From Martinezella dioscoreae (GTDB lineage Bacteria > Pseudomonadota > Alphaproteobacteria > Rhizobiales > Rhizobiaceae): a DNA stretch of 64,000 nucleotides. Positions within the stretch are counted from its first letter, which is position 1. Each line of letters begins with the position of its first letter. Of the stretch, positions 25,040 through 35,385 are shown piece after piece. The translations under genes were made by a program, and so were the position numbers. Where the stretch lies: the NCBI RefSeq assembly GCF_009176305.1, contig NZ_BLAJ01000001.1, positions 434,001 through 498,000 of the forward strand. The letters run 5' to 3'. Under the pieces are notes generated by a model. That model saw only the letters and a program-made list of their open reading frames with translations. It had not been told where the DNA came from and ran no database searches.

Positions 25040-26293
25040 ATGCGTTATTCGGCTTATCAGCTTTTAAAACAGGCGTTTTCAGGCAATCGCCATTGGCAGC
25101 CGGTGTGGCGGACGCCGGAGCCGAAACCACATTATGACGTGATCATCGTCGGCGGCGGCGGACATGGCCTGGCAACTGCCTATTACCTCGCCAAGGAATT
25201 CGGCATTACCAATGTCGCAGTGCTGGAAAAGAGCTATATCGGCTCCGGCAATGTCGGCCGCAACACGACGATCATCCGTTCCAATTATTTGCTGCCCGGC
25301 AACGAACCCTTCTACGAATTCTCGATGAAGCTGTGGGAAGGGCTTGAGCAGGATTTCAATTATAACGCCATGGTGTCCCAGCGCGGCATCGTCAATCTGT
25401 TCCATTCCGATGGCCAGCGCGATGCCTATGCCCGGCGCGGCAATGCCATGCGCATGCACGGCGTCGATGCGGAACTGCTCAATCGCGAGCAGGTCCGCCG
25501 GATGATGCCCTATCTGAATTTCGATCATGCCCGCTTTCCGATCCTCGGCGGCCTTTTGCAGCGCCGCGGTGGCACGGCGCGGCACGATGCGGTTGCCTGG
25601 GGCTATGCGCGCGGCGCCGACAGCCGCGGGGTCGATCTCATCCAGCAATGCGAGGTGATCGGCATTCGCCGCGACGAGGGCGGTGCTGTGACGGGGGTCG
25701 AAACCAACCGCGGCTTCATCGGCTGCAACAAGCTGGCGCTTGCGGCCGCAGGTCATACGTCGATTCTCGGCAATATGGCTGACCTGGAGCTGCCGATCGA
25801 AACGCATGTGCTGCAGGCTTTCGTTTCCGAAGGGCTGAAGCCTGTTATCGACAATGTCATCACCTATGGCGCGGGACACTTCTATATATCCCAATCCGAC
25901 AAGGGCGGCTTGGTCTTCGGCGCCGATATCGATTACTACAGCTCCTATGCGCAGCGCGGCAATCTCGCCACCGTCGAGCATACGATGGAGGAGGGGGTGG
26001 CGCTTATCCCCGGCCTGTCGCGGGTGCGCGTGCTGCGCACCTGGGGCGGCGTCATGGATATGAGCATGGACGGCTCGCCGATCATCGATCGCACGCCCAT
26101 CGAAAATCTCTATCTGAACTGCGGCTGGAACTATGGTGGCTTCAAAGCGACGCCCGCCTCCGGCTTCTGCTTCGCGCATCTGATCGCCAGGGGCGAGAGC
26201 CACGATGTCAGCCGCCTTCTGAGGCTTGACCGTTTCGAGCGCGGCTTTGCGATCGACGAAGGCGGCAAGGGTCCGCAGCCGAACCTGCATTGA
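25040..26293 (+). CDS. soxB: Sarcosine oxidase subunit beta
   Basis: 417 residues, the standard beta-subunit length. The FAD-binding GGGGHGLATAYYLAKE follows a strand VIIVGG (about residues 33-55), and the flavin-linked region TWGGVMDMSMDGSPIIDRTP and WNYGGFKATPASG are typical of heterotetrameric sarcosine oxidase. The beta subunit holds FAD and the covalent FMN site at the interface with alpha. The ATG at 25040 has AGGA eight bases ahead. First gene of soxBDAG. Confidence 0.95.
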   Translation: MRYSAYQLLKQAFSGNRHWQPVWRTPEPKPHYDVIIVGGGGHGLATAYYLAKEFGITNVAVLEKSYIGSGNVGRNTTIIRSNYLLPGNEPFYEFSMKLWEGLEQDFNYNAMVSQRGIVNLFHSDGQRDAYARRGNAMRMHGVDAELLNREQVRRMMPYLNFDHARFPILGGLLQRRGGTARHDAVAWGYARGADSRGVDLIQQCEVIGIRRDEGGAVTGVETNRGFIGCNKLALAAAGHTSILGNMADLELPIETHVLQAFVSEGLKPVIDNVITYGAGHFYISQSDKGGLVFGADIDYYSSYAQRGNLATVEHTMEEGVALIPGLSRVRVLRTWGGVMDMSMDGSPIIDRTPIENLYLNCGWNYGGFKATPASGFCFAHLIARGESHDVSRLLRLDRFERGFAIDEGGKGPQPNLH

Positions 26294-26306
26294 GGGCACA
26301 ATACCA

Positions 26307-26585
26307 ATGGCAAGCTTGATCAACTGCCCGCATTGCGGCGTGCGACCCAAGGAAGAATTCTCCATTCGCGGCTCAGCCTCCGTTGTCCGGCCGGCGCCGA
26401 CCGCGCCGGATGAGGACTGGAACCGCTACGTCTTCATCCGAGACAACGAGCGCGGCCGGATTGAGGAATATTGGCATCATAGCGCCGGATGCCGCCGCTG
26501 GCTGGTCGTCGAGCGCAGCAATGTCACGCACGAGGTCTTTTCCGTTACCGATGCCGAGGACAAGGCAAAGGAGGCGACGCGATGA
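26307..26585 (+). CDS. soxD: Sarcosine oxidase subunit delta
   Basis: 92 residues. The N-terminal INCPHCGVRPKEEF and later SAGCRRWL supply the Cys residues of the zinc site known in this small subunit. EDWNRYVFIRDNERGRIEEYW is the conserved middle. It starts 13 bases after soxB and its stop overlaps the soxA start by four bases (ATGA). Required for the heterotetrameric enzyme. Confidence 0.95.
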   Translation: MASLINCPHCGVRPKEEFSIRGSASVVRPAPTAPDEDWNRYVFIRDNERGRIEEYWHHSAGCRRWLVVERSNVTHEVFSVTDAEDKAKEATR

Positions 26586-29539
26586 CCTCTTATCGTCTGT
26601 CGAGCGGCGGTCTCGTCAATCGCAGCCGCCCACTGTCCTTCCAGTTCGACGGCAAGGAAATGAAGGGTCTGGAAGGCGACACACTCGCCGCCGCCCTGCT
26701 TGCCAATGACCAGATACTGGTTGGCCGCAGCTTCAAATATCATCGGCCGCGCGGCATCCTGACGGCCGGTTCGGCGGAGCCCAACGCGCTCGTCACCATC
26801 GGCAAGGATGGCCGCACCGAGCCGAATACGCGTGCTACCGTCGCCGAGCTCTATCAGGGCATGAGTGCGGTGAGCCAGAACCGCTGGCCGTCGCTGAAGT
26901 ATGATTTTGGCTCGATTAATGGGGTATTCTCCCCCTTCCTCGGGGCTGGCTTTTACTACAAGACTTTCATGTGGCCGGCTGCCTTCTGGGAAAAGGTCTA
27001 TGAGCCGCTGATCCGGCGCGCTGCCGGCCTCGGCAAGGCGGTCATGCAGGCCGATCCGGACCGGTACGAAAAGGCCTGGGCGCATTGCGACCTGCTCGTG
27101 ATCGGCTCCGGTCCGGCGGGGCTAATGGCGGCTCTGACCGCCGCCCGCGCGGGCTTGCGTGTCGTATTGGCCGACGAAGGCTTTAGACTTGGCGGCTCGC
27201 TATTGTCGGAAAAGCTGACGATCGGCGGCGCTTCCGCTGATGTTTTCGTGCAGGCAACGCTTGAGGAATTGCAGAGCTTCGAGAACGTCACTTTGATGCC
27301 GCGTACCACCGTATTCGGTTGGTATGATGGCAATGTTTTCGGTGCCGTCGAGAAGGTGCAGAAGCATGTGGCGATGCCATTGGCCGACCTGCCGGTGGAG
27401 CGGCTCTGGCGCATCGCCGCCAAGCGCGCCATCCTTGCCTCGGGCGCCGAAGAGCGACCGCTGGTGTTCGGCGGCAATGATCGCCCGGGCGTGATGATGG
27501 CCAGTGCCATGCGCAGCTATCTCAATCGCTATGGCGTCGTTGCCGGGCAGAAGGTTACCGTCTTCACCAATGGCGGCTCCGGATACCGAACTGCCGCCGA
27601 TCTCGCCGCTGCAGGCGTGGAGATTTCGGCAATCCTCGACACGCGAGCCGCGTCGGCCGATGTTGCTCCGCAAGGCGTGCGCGTGGTTCATGCGGCAAGC
27701 GTCCACGCGACCAAAGGCAAATATCGCATCAGTGGCGTCATTGCAGACCGCGGCGGGCTGGATGAGCTGATCGCCTGCGATGCGCTGGCCATGTCGGGTG
27801 GCTGGTCACCGATCATCCATCTTGCCTGCCAGCGGGGTGCCAAGCCGGTCTGGTCCGACGAGAAGCAGGCCTTCATCGCACCGATCGTCTCTGGCGAGCT
27901 GGAGATTGCCGGTTCGGCTGCGGGTATCGAGAGCGTTTCCGGCTGCCTCGCCGATGGCGCGCAGAAGGCGCGAGGGGTCATCGAAAGCCTGGGCCGCACG
28001 GCTCATGCGGAAGATTTGCTTGAAGTTGATGGCGAGTACGATCCATCCTTCGCGGCGATCTGGCATGTGCCGGGCGCGAAAGACAAGGCATTCGTCGACT
28101 TCCAGAACGACGTCCATACCAAGGATCTTGGCCTCGCGCTGCGCGAAGGCTTCGGCCATGTGGAGCATGCCAAGCGCTATACGACAAGCGGCATGGCGAC
28201 GGACCAGGGCAAGCTTGGCAATGTCAACGCCGCCGGCATCATCGCCGGCATGCGCGGCATCAGCCCGGCCGCCGTCGGCACCACGACATTCAGGCCCTTC
28301 TACACGCCAGTGTCCTTCGGTGCGCTGGCGGGAACCGCACGCGACAAGCATGCGCAGCCGGTTCGGGAATCGCCGCTGCATGGATGGGCGAAGAAGAATG
28401 GCGCGAGCTTCGTCGAGGCCGGCCTCTGGTATCGTTCGTCTTGGTTTGCCCGACCGGGCGAGAAGGGCTGGCGCGACAGTGTGGACCGCGAAGTCCTCAA
28501 CGTCCGCAACAATGTTGGGATCTGCGACGTGTCGACTCTCGGCAAGATCGAGATTTTCGGCAAGGATGCGGCTGAGTTCCTCAATCGCCTCTATTCCAAC
28601 GCCTTCCTGAAACTACCGATCGGCAAGGCGCGCTATGGCTTGATGCTGCGCGAAGACGGCATGGTTTTCGATGACGGCACGACGAGCCGGCTGACGCCTG
28701 ACCATTTCTTCATGACGACCACGACGGCGATGGCCGGCGAAGTGATGACGCATATGGAATTTTGCGCGCAGACGCTTTGGCCGCAACTCGACGTTCGCTT
28801 CGTGTCCTCGTCCGATCAATGGGCGCAGATGGCGATTGCCGGCCCGAAGGCGCGGCTGGTGCTGGAGCAGATCGTGGAAGACGATATCTCCGACGCGTTC
28901 TTCCCCTTCCTTGCTGCAGCCGAAATCATGCTGAAGGGTGGGCTCAGGGCACGCCTGTTCCGCATCTCTTTCTCGGGCGAGCTCGCCTATGAACTCGCGG
29001 TGCCGGCCGGCTATGGCGAGGCGGTGGCTGATGCCATCATGGAGGCCGGCAAGGCGCATGGCGTCTGCCCCTATGGCGTCGAAGCGCTCAACGTGCTGCG
29101 TATCGAGAAGGGACATGTCACCCATAACGAACTCGATGGCCGCACCACGCCTGACGATGTCGGGCTTGGTCGCATGATGTCGACGCAGAAGCCGGATTTC
29201 ATTGGCAAGCGGCTATCTACCCGCTTCGGCCTGACTGCTGCCGACCGCGGCCAGCTTGTGGGCCTGAAGCCGATCGATACGGCCAAGGAAATTCACGCCG
29301 GCGCGCATATTTTGAAGGAAGGCGCGAGACCTTCGACGGTGAACGATCAGGGGCATGTTTCCTCAGCGTGCTTCTCGCCGACGCTCGGCCATTCCATCGC
29401 GCTCGCTTTCCTGAAGTCGGGCCGGGAACGCATCGGCGAGCGCGTGGTCGTCTGGGACGGATTGCGGGGTGAGGAAGTGGCAGCAGAGGTTTGCAGCCCG
29501 GTCTTCGTCGATCCCGACAACAAGAAGCTTTTGGGGTGA
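26582..29539 (+). CDS. soxA: Sarcosine oxidase subunit alpha
   Basis: 985 residues, normal for the family. The N-terminal 2Fe-2S-like fold without cysteine ligands (about 1-100, LEGDTLAAALLAND, FKYHRPRGI) is followed by the NAD-binding domain (LLVIGSGPAGLMAALTAARAG, about 170-190) and a C-terminal aminomethyltransferase-like (GcvT) folate domain (about 600-985, MEFCAQTLWPQLDVRF, VEALNVLRIEKGHVT). The complex demethylates sarcosine to glycine with transfer of the methylene to tetrahydrofolate and release of hydrogen peroxide. Overlaps soxD by four bases. Confidence 0.96.
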   Translation: MTSYRLSSGGLVNRSRPLSFQFDGKEMKGLEGDTLAAALLANDQILVGRSFKYHRPRGILTAGSAEPNALVTIGKDGRTEPNTRATVAELYQGMSAVSQNRWPSLKYDFGSINGVFSPFLGAGFYYKTFMWPAAFWEKVYEPLIRRAAGLGKAVMQADPDRYEKAWAHCDLLVIGSGPAGLMAALTAARAGLRVVLADEGFRLGGSLLSEKLTIGGASADVFVQATLEELQSFENVTLMPRTTVFGWYDGNVFGAVEKVQKHVAMPLADLPVERLWRIAAKRAILASGAEERPLVFGGNDRPGVMMASAMRSYLNRYGVVAGQKVTVFTNGGSGYRTAADLAAAGVEISAILDTRAASADVAPQGVRVVHAASVHATKGKYRISGVIADRGGLDELIACDALAMSGGWSPIIHLACQRGAKPVWSDEKQAFIAPIVSGELEIAGSAAGIESVSGCLADGAQKARGVIESLGRTAHAEDLLEVDGEYDPSFAAIWHVPGAKDKAFVDFQNDVHTKDLGLALREGFGHVEHAKRYTTSGMATDQGKLGNVNAAGIIAGMRGISPAAVGTTTFRPFYTPVSFGALAGTARDKHAQPVRESPLHGWAKKNGASFVEAGLWYRSSWFARPGEKGWRDSVDREVLNVRNNVGICDVSTLGKIEIFGKDAAEFLNRLYSNAFLKLPIGKARYGLMLREDGMVFDDGTTSRLTPDHFFMTTTTAMAGEVMTHMEFCAQTLWPQLDVRFVSSSDQWAQMAIAGPKARLVLEQIVEDDISDAFFPFLAAAEIMLKGGLRARLFRISFSGELAYELAVPAGYGEAVADAIMEAGKAHGVCPYGVEALNVLRIEKGHVTHNELDGRTTPDDVGLGRMMSTQKPDFIGKRLSTRFGLTAADRGQLVGLKPIDTAKEIHAGAHILKEGARPSTVNDQGHVSSACFSPTLGHSIALAFLKSGRERIGERVVVWDGLRGEEVAAEVCSPVFVDPDNKKLLG

Positions 29540-29546
29540 TGGATTG

Positions 29547-30101
29547 ATGAGCGTCGCGTTTCAGAACAGGCATGTGCTGGAAGATCATATTTCCGGCTTC
29601 GAAGCTGCCGCCAATCCGAATCATCTCGCCGTCGTGCGTCATCCGGCCATCTTCTCTGTGCTCGCCAGGGCCGGCGATCAAGACGGTATTCTGGCCAGCC
29701 TGAAGGCATTGAAGGATGTATCGGTTCGCGATGTCGGACCGAGGGAATGGTTCGTGGTATCGGAGACGCTCAGCGCCGATAGCGTCGCGCGGGATCTCTT
29801 CACGCTCGATCCCGCCCGGGCCTCTTTCTTCGAGCAGAGTGACGGTCGCGTCATGCTTCGCATTTCTGGTCCCAGCGTTCGCCGTATCCTTGCCAAATGC
29901 GTGGCGGTCGACTTGCATCCGCAGGTTTTTGCCGAGGGGCAGTCGGCCAACATGCTGTGCTGTCACGTCAGCGCCAATGTTGCCCGCACCGGTCCGGATC
30001 ATTTCGAAATCATCGTGCCGCGCTCCTATGCCGGCAGTGTCTTCGAAGAGATTATGGAGATGGGGCGGGAGTTCGCGCTCACGGCCGGTTTCGCCGACTG
30101 A
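29547..30101 (+). CDS. soxG: Sarcosine oxidase subunit gamma
   Basis: 184 residues with the GcvT-like fold of the gamma subunit. Visible features are VSVRDVGPREWFVV and the C-terminal FEIIVPRSYAGSVFEEIMEMGREF, which is diagnostic. The ATG at 29547 is seven bases after the soxA stop. It completes the operon soxBDAG. A 218-base gap without a gene follows before the FAD/GcvT dehydrogenase gene. Confidence 0.93.
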   Translation: MSVAFQNRHVLEDHISGFEAAANPNHLAVVRHPAIFSVLARAGDQDGILASLKALKDVSVRDVGPREWFVVSETLSADSVARDLFTLDPARASFFEQSDGRVMLRISGPSVRRILAKCVAVDLHPQVFAEGQSANMLCCHVSANVARTGPDHFEIIVPRSYAGSVFEEIMEMGREFALTAGFAD

Positions 30102-30319
30102 AAAGCCTCGTGGCGGCGGAGGTCGAGCGCCTTGCCGACCGGCCTTTGCCGTCGATAGCCGATGGCGCGATCCGAACAATTGCGATGGCGCAAACAGACA
30201 TATTGGTTTCGCAGTTCGGGCTATTTGGCCTGTCGGATAGTCTCTAGGTTTCCTCTCAAATACGGTCGGTCGCGCGGGAAGACACCCGGCGGCTTCGTGC
30301 CGAAAACAGGGGATTCCCA

Positions 30320-32746
30320 ATGAAAAGCCATGCCAAGGTCGTCGTCATCGGTGGCGGTGTCGTCGGATGTTCGGTGCTCTATCACCTGACGAAATTCGGC
30401 TGGACCGATGTCGTTCTGCTGGAGCGCTCCGAGCTGACATCCGGCTCGACCTGGCATGCGGCCGGCGGCATGCATACGATCAATGGCGATCCGAACGTTG
30501 CTAAGCTGCAGAAATATACGGTCGAGCTCTATAAGGAGATCGAGGAATATTCCGGCCAGGACATCGGCCTGCACCTCACCTCCGGCCTGATGCTGGCGGC
30601 CACCCCGCAGCGCTTCGACTGGCTGAAATCCATTCTCGCCAAGGGGCGCTACAATGGCCTGGAAGCGACGCTGCTGACGCCAAAGGAAGCGCATGAAATG
30701 ATGCCGCTTCTCGATCCTGATCAGTTTGTCGGCGCGCTTTACGACCCCGTCGAAGGCCATCTCGACCCCTATGGCACCACGCATGCCTATGCTCGCTCGG
30801 CCAAGAAGAACGGTGCGGAAATCTACCTGCATACCAAGGTGGAAGAGCTGGTACAGCGCGAGGATGGTTCCTGGCGTGTCATCACCAACCAGGGCGAGAT
30901 CATCGCCGAGCATGTCGTCAACGCCGCCGGTCTCTGGGCGCGCGAAGTCGGCCGTATGGTCGGGCTGGAGCTGCCGGTGCTCGCGATGGAGCATATGTAT
31001 CTGATCACCGAGGACATGCCCGAGGTCATCGACTTCAACAAGACGACGGGCAAGGAGCTGATGCACTGCGTCGACTTCGATGGCGAGATCTATCTGCGCC
31101 AGGAGCGGCAGGGCATGCTGATGGGCACCTATGAAAAGGCCTGCCGTCCATGGTCGCCGGTGACGACGCCCTGGGATTTCGGTCACGAGCTGCTGGCCGA
31201 GGATATCGAGCGGATCACGCCGGAACTGGAAGTCGGCTTCCGCCATTTCCCGGCCTTCAACAATGCCGGCATCAAGAAGATCATCAACGGCCCCTTCACC
31301 TTTTCGCCTGATGGCAATCCGCTCGTCGGCCCCGTGCGCGGCTTGAGGAACTATTGGTCCGCCTGCGCCGTCATGGCCGGCTTCAGCCAGGGCGGCGGTG
31401 TGGGGCTCGCACTCGCCAACTGGATGATTTACGGCGATCCGGGCTTCGACGTCTTCGCCATGGACGTTTCGCGCTATGGCGACTACGCGACGCTCGCCTA
31501 TACGAATGCCAAGGTACGCGAGAACTATGCTCGCCGCTTCTCGATCCGCTATCCCAACGAGGAGCTGCCGGCAGCACGTCCGCTGCTGACAACGCCGATC
31601 TACGACAAGCTGAAGCAGGCCGGCAGCGTATTCGGCGCTTATTATGGTCTCGAGCAAGCCCTGTGGTTCGCGCCGCAGGGCGAGGTCGACCAATTCTCCT
31701 GGCGCCGCTCCAACGACTTCGATGTCGTCGGCGCCGAAGCCAGGGCGGTGCGCGAGAGCGTCGGCCTAATGGAGACCTCCGGCTTTGCCAAATATTCGAT
31801 TAAGGGACCGGGGGCGGAAGCTTTCCTCGATCGGCTGTTGAGCTGCCGCATTCCGGCCATTGGCCGGATGACGCTGGCACCGATGCTGAAGCACGACGGC
31901 AAGCTGATAGGCGATTTCACGCTGGCGAAGCTGGGCGAGGGGGATTTCCTTCTCATCGGCTCCGGCATTGCCGAAGCCTATCACATGCGCTGGTTTGAAG
32001 GACTGCTGCCGAAGGACGGCTCGGTTCGGCTCGAAGCACTCGGTCTTTCGCTCCTCGGCCTGTCGATCGCCGGTCCGAACGCCCGCAAGCTGCTGCAGAA
32101 GCTGACCCATCAGGATCTCTCGACCGCCGCCTTCCCGTTCATGTCCATTTGCCGCATGGATATCGGCATGGCGCCTGCGATCGTCGGCCGCGTTTCCTAT
32201 ACGGGCGACCTCGGCTATGAAATCTGGATGAAGCCGGAGCATCAGCGCTATATCTTTGACCTTCTGATGCAGGAAGGTGCCGAGTTCGGCATCCGGCTCT
32301 TTGGGCTGAGAGCGCTGAATGCGCTGCGCCTCGACAAATCCTATGGCAGCTGGGCGCGTGAATACCGACCACTCTATGGGCCGTTCGAGGCCGGCCTCAA
32401 CCGATTCGTGGCGCTGTCCAAGGAGGCCGATTTCATCGGCAAGGCGGCCGCCGCCAAGGAAAAGGCGGAGGGCGGCACGTTGCGCCTGCGGACCTTCATC
32501 CTCTCGGCCAGGGATGCCGATGTCATCGGCGATGAGCCGATCTATCACAACGGGGCGGTCTGTGGCTGGGTGACGTCAGGCGGCTATGCTCATGCTTCCG
32601 GTCTTTCCGTCGCTGTGGGTTACGTGCCGAAGGAAATCGCCGACGAGGTGCAAGGCTGGTCGATCGAACTGCTCGGCGAACTCTTGCCGGCAAGGCTGCA
32701 GGCCGAGCCGCTGTACGATGCGGATGGTGCCAGGATGCGGGCGTAA
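30320..32746 (+). CDS. FAD-dependent GcvT-type dehydrogenase (dimethylglycine/sarcosine dehydrogenase family)
   Basis: 808 residues. The N-terminal DAO domain opens with VVVIGGGVVGCSVLYHL and has STWHAAGGM, where the His is the usual covalent FAD attachment site. A middle linker (about 380-440) precedes the GcvT folate-binding domain (about 450-805, with GDLGYEIWMKPEH, FGLRALNALRLDKSYGSW, and a C-terminal GWVTSGGYAH barrel). Such enzymes demethylate dimethylglycine, sarcosine or related N-methyl compounds and pass the one-carbon unit to tetrahydrofolate. Next to soxBDAG, a dimethylglycine step is the natural guess, but the substrate is not proven. Confidence 0.85.
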   Translation: MKSHAKVVVIGGGVVGCSVLYHLTKFGWTDVVLLERSELTSGSTWHAAGGMHTINGDPNVAKLQKYTVELYKEIEEYSGQDIGLHLTSGLMLAATPQRFDWLKSILAKGRYNGLEATLLTPKEAHEMMPLLDPDQFVGALYDPVEGHLDPYGTTHAYARSAKKNGAEIYLHTKVEELVQREDGSWRVITNQGEIIAEHVVNAAGLWAREVGRMVGLELPVLAMEHMYLITEDMPEVIDFNKTTGKELMHCVDFDGEIYLRQERQGMLMGTYEKACRPWSPVTTPWDFGHELLAEDIERITPELEVGFRHFPAFNNAGIKKIINGPFTFSPDGNPLVGPVRGLRNYWSACAVMAGFSQGGGVGLALANWMIYGDPGFDVFAMDVSRYGDYATLAYTNAKVRENYARRFSIRYPNEELPAARPLLTTPIYDKLKQAGSVFGAYYGLEQALWFAPQGEVDQFSWRRSNDFDVVGAEARAVRESVGLMETSGFAKYSIKGPGAEAFLDRLLSCRIPAIGRMTLAPMLKHDGKLIGDFTLAKLGEGDFLLIGSGIAEAYHMRWFEGLLPKDGSVRLEALGLSLLGLSIAGPNARKLLQKLTHQDLSTAAFPFMSICRMDIGMAPAIVGRVSYTGDLGYEIWMKPEHQRYIFDLLMQEGAEFGIRLFGLRALNALRLDKSYGSWAREYRPLYGPFEAGLNRFVALSKEADFIGKAAAAKEKAEGGTLRLRTFILSARDADVIGDEPIYHNGAVCGWVTSGGYAHASGLSVAVGYVPKEIADEVQGWSIELLGELLPARLQAEPLYDADGARMRA

Positions 32747-33053
32747 AGTCGCGGTTCAGGCGATCACTGTGGCGGGCCTGACGAGGCCTGCCTCTGACAA
32801 GAGCTCTTCAGAGTGCAGGCGCCGCTTCACGGTTTTGGCTAATTTTGAGCCATGGCCTGCCGCTTTCGTGTCATTTTTGGTCGGATTCGCATCAGCGCAC
32901 AGCGATTTGAAAAGAATTTGTCAATTTCTCGCCTTTTTGGCTTCACATTTCCTTCGAAACCAGTATGGAATCGCGCCCATAGGCCTCTAGAAGGAACCTA
33001 AAAAAGCAATAAGAGATGCGGTCGTATGACGCCGCATCCAGGGGAAATGATAT
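32747..33053. other. Upstream region of the liv operon
   Basis: 307 bases. CTCTGA...TCAGAG flanks the palindrome AAGAGCTCTT (32792-32813), which might be a weak terminator of the preceding gene or an operator. GATGCGG (33015-33021) and CCGCATC (33032-33038) form a hairpin whose 3' end is just ahead of the livH ribosome-binding site (AGGGGAAA), so it could affect livH translation. No gene is visible. Confidence 0.45.
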
Positions 33054-33956
33054 ATGGATTATTTTATCCAGCAGCTCTTAAACGGGCTGACTCTCGGGTC
33101 GATCTACGGCCTGATCGCCATTGGTTACACCATGGTTTATGGCATCATCGGCATGATCAACTTTGCCCACGGTGATGTGTTCATGCTCGGCGGTTTCGCC
33201 GCTCTTATCACCTATCTCGTTCTCATTTCGCTCTTCGCCGGCCTGCCGGTCGCGATCATGCTGCTTGTCATGCTGATCGTCGCCATGCTGATGACGAGCC
33301 TGTGGAACTGGGTGATCGAGCGGGTGGCTTATCGGCCGCTGCGCGGATCGTTCCGCCTCGCGCCGCTCATCACGGCAATCGGCATGTCGATCGTTCTGTC
33401 GAACTTCATCCAGGTTGCACAGGGCCCGCGCAACAAGCCGATCCCGACGCTGGTGGGCGATGTCTACAATTTCGGTGGCGTCTCGCTGTCTCTGAAGCAG
33501 ATAATCATCTTCATCATCACCGTCGTGCTGCTGGCCGCCTTCTGGTACATCGTCAACAAGACGGCGCTTGGGCGTGCCCAGCGGGCGACCGAGCAGGATC
33601 GCAAGATGGCGGCGCTGCTCGGCATCAATGTCGACCGCACCATCTCCATCACTTTCATCATGGGTGCGGCGCTCGCTGCTGTCGCCGGCACGATGTATCT
33701 GATGTATTATGGTGTCGCCAACTTCACAGACGGTTTCGTGCCGGGCGTCAAGGCTTTCACGGCGGCGGTTCTGGGCGGCATCGGCTCGCTTCCGGGCGCT
33801 GTTCTCGGCGGCCTGATGATCGGCTTCATCGAGTCCTTCTGGTCTGGCAATTTTCCCATCGCGTATAAGGATGTCGCCACGTACGGCATCCTTGCCTACG
33901 TGCTGATCTTCAAGCCGACGGGCATTCTCGGTCGGCCGGAAGTCGAAAAGGTATAA
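33054..33956 (+). CDS. livH: Branched-chain amino-acid ABC transporter permease LivH
   Basis: 300 residues, about eight hydrophobic segments. [35 protein letters not shown] is the invariant N-terminal LivH signature, and [21 protein letters not shown] is the C-terminal permease loop that meets the ATPases. It forms the inner-membrane channel with LivM. First gene of livHMGF. It is preceded by a strong purine-rich ribosome-binding site. Confidence 0.96.
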   Translation: MDYFIQQLLNGLTLGSIYGLIAIGYTMVYGIIGMINFAHGDVFMLGGFAALITYLVLISLFAGLPVAIMLLVMLIVAMLMTSLWNWVIERVAYRPLRGSFRLAPLITAIGMSIVLSNFIQVAQGPRNKPIPTLVGDVYNFGGVSLSLKQIIIFIITVVLLAAFWYIVNKTALGRAQRATEQDRKMAALLGINVDRTISITFIMGAALAAVAGTMYLMYYGVANFTDGFVPGVKAFTAAVLGGIGSLPGAVLGGLMIGFIESFWSGNFPIAYKDVATYGILAYVLIFKPTGILGRPEVEKV

Positions 33957-33960
33957 CGCC

Positions 33961-35385
33961 ATGGCAAATTCAAACTTCGTTGCAGGCAAGACCGCGCCCG
34001 GTCTTGTCCAGAAGGGGATTACGGACGCCCTCTGGACCGCTGTCATATCCTTCGGCATGTTCGTCCTCTATATCGGTCTCAAGACCGATCAGAATATGGA
34101 CAACAAGCTGATTATCGTGCAGCGCTGGGGTCTTCTGGCGATCATCGTCGCGATCGCTACCGTCGGCCGCTTCATCATGACGATCTTCGTCCAGCCTTAT
34201 CTGGCGGCGCGAAAGGCAGCCAAGGCCAAGGTCGTGCAGGTAGAGGGCGAACAAAGCTTCGTCTCCAAGCATTTCAACAAGATCGCCCTTGTGTTTCTGC
34301 TGATCTATCCGATAGCGGCGGTGGCTATCCTTGGGCCGCAAGGTGCGCTGACCTATGTCGACAATTTCGGCATCCAGATCCTCATCTATGTGATGCTTGC
34401 CTGGGGTCTGAACATCGTCGTCGGCCTCGCCGGTCTGCTCGACCTGGGATATGTCGCCTTCTATGCGGTCGGCGCCTATTCCTATGCTCTGCTGTCGATG
34501 CATTTCGGCCTATCCTTCTGGCTGCTTCTGCCGATTTCGGGCATTCTGGCAGCGCTTTGGGGGATGGTCCTGGGCTTTCCGGTGCTGCGCCTCAGGGGTG
34601 ATTACCTGGCGATCGTGACGCTTGCCTTCGGTGAAATCATCCGCATCGTGCTGACCAACTGGACCGATGTGACGCAGGGAAGCTTCGGCATCTCCAACAT
34701 CACCAAGGCATCGCTTTTTGGCCTGTATACCTTCGATATGAAGGATCCGCACAACTTCGTCCGCAGTTTCGGTCTGCCGATCTCGTCGGCCTGGTACAAG
34801 GTTTTCCTGTTCTACGTGATCCTGCTGCTCTGCATGCTGACCGCCTATGTCACCATCAGGCTGCGCCGCATGCCGATCGGACGTGCGTGGGAAGCGTTGC
34901 GTGAGGATGAAATCGCCTGCCGTTCGCTCGGCATCAATACGGTGACGACGAAGCTGACGGCTTTTGCCACCGGCGCCATGTTCGGCGGCTTTGCCGGCTC
35001 CTTCTTCGCGGCACGTCAGGGTTTCGTCTCGCCGGAATCCTTCGTGTTCCTCGAATCCGCTGTGATCCTCGCTATCGTCGTTCTCGGCGGCATGGGGTCG
35101 CTGAAGGGCATCGCGATTGCCGCGATCGCCATGGTTGGCGGCACCGAATTGCTGCGCAACATGAGCTTTCTCAAGACCGGGCTGGTCTTCGGCGATACGA
35201 CGATCATTCCCGGTTTCGGCCCGGACTTTACACCGGAACTCTACCGCATGCTGATCTTCGGCCTCGCTATGGTGGTCGTTATGATCTTCAAGCCGCGCGG
35301 CTTTGTCGGCACGCGCGAGCCGACCGCTTTCCTCAAGGAGCGAAAAGCGGTTTCAGGCAGCTTTACCAAGGAGGGCCACGGCTGA
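33961..35385 (+). CDS. livM: Branched-chain amino-acid ABC transporter permease LivM
   Basis: 474 residues. An extended N-terminal part with hydrophobic segments (about 20-150) precedes the conserved permease core: [28 protein letters not shown], then [21 protein letters not shown] and the EAA-like [18 protein letters not shown]. The length exceeds the Escherichia LivM (about 425), as is usual for rhizobial forms. Starts four bases after livH and overlaps livG by one base. Confidence 0.96.
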   Translation: MANSNFVAGKTAPGLVQKGITDALWTAVISFGMFVLYIGLKTDQNMDNKLIIVQRWGLLAIIVAIATVGRFIMTIFVQPYLAARKAAKAKVVQVEGEQSFVSKHFNKIALVFLLIYPIAAVAILGPQGALTYVDNFGIQILIYVMLAWGLNIVVGLAGLLDLGYVAFYAVGAYSYALLSMHFGLSFWLLLPISGILAALWGMVLGFPVLRLRGDYLAIVTLAFGEIIRIVLTNWTDVTQGSFGISNITKASLFGLYTFDMKDPHNFVRSFGLPISSAWYKVFLFYVILLLCMLTAYVTIRLRRMPIGRAWEALREDEIACRSLGINTVTTKLTAFATGAMFGGFAGSFFAARQGFVSPESFVFLESAVILAIVVLGGMGSLKGIAIAAIAMVGGTELLRNMSFLKTGLVFGDTTIIPGFGPDFTPELYRMLIFGLAMVVVMIFKPRGFVGTREPTAFLKERKAVSGSFTKEGHG

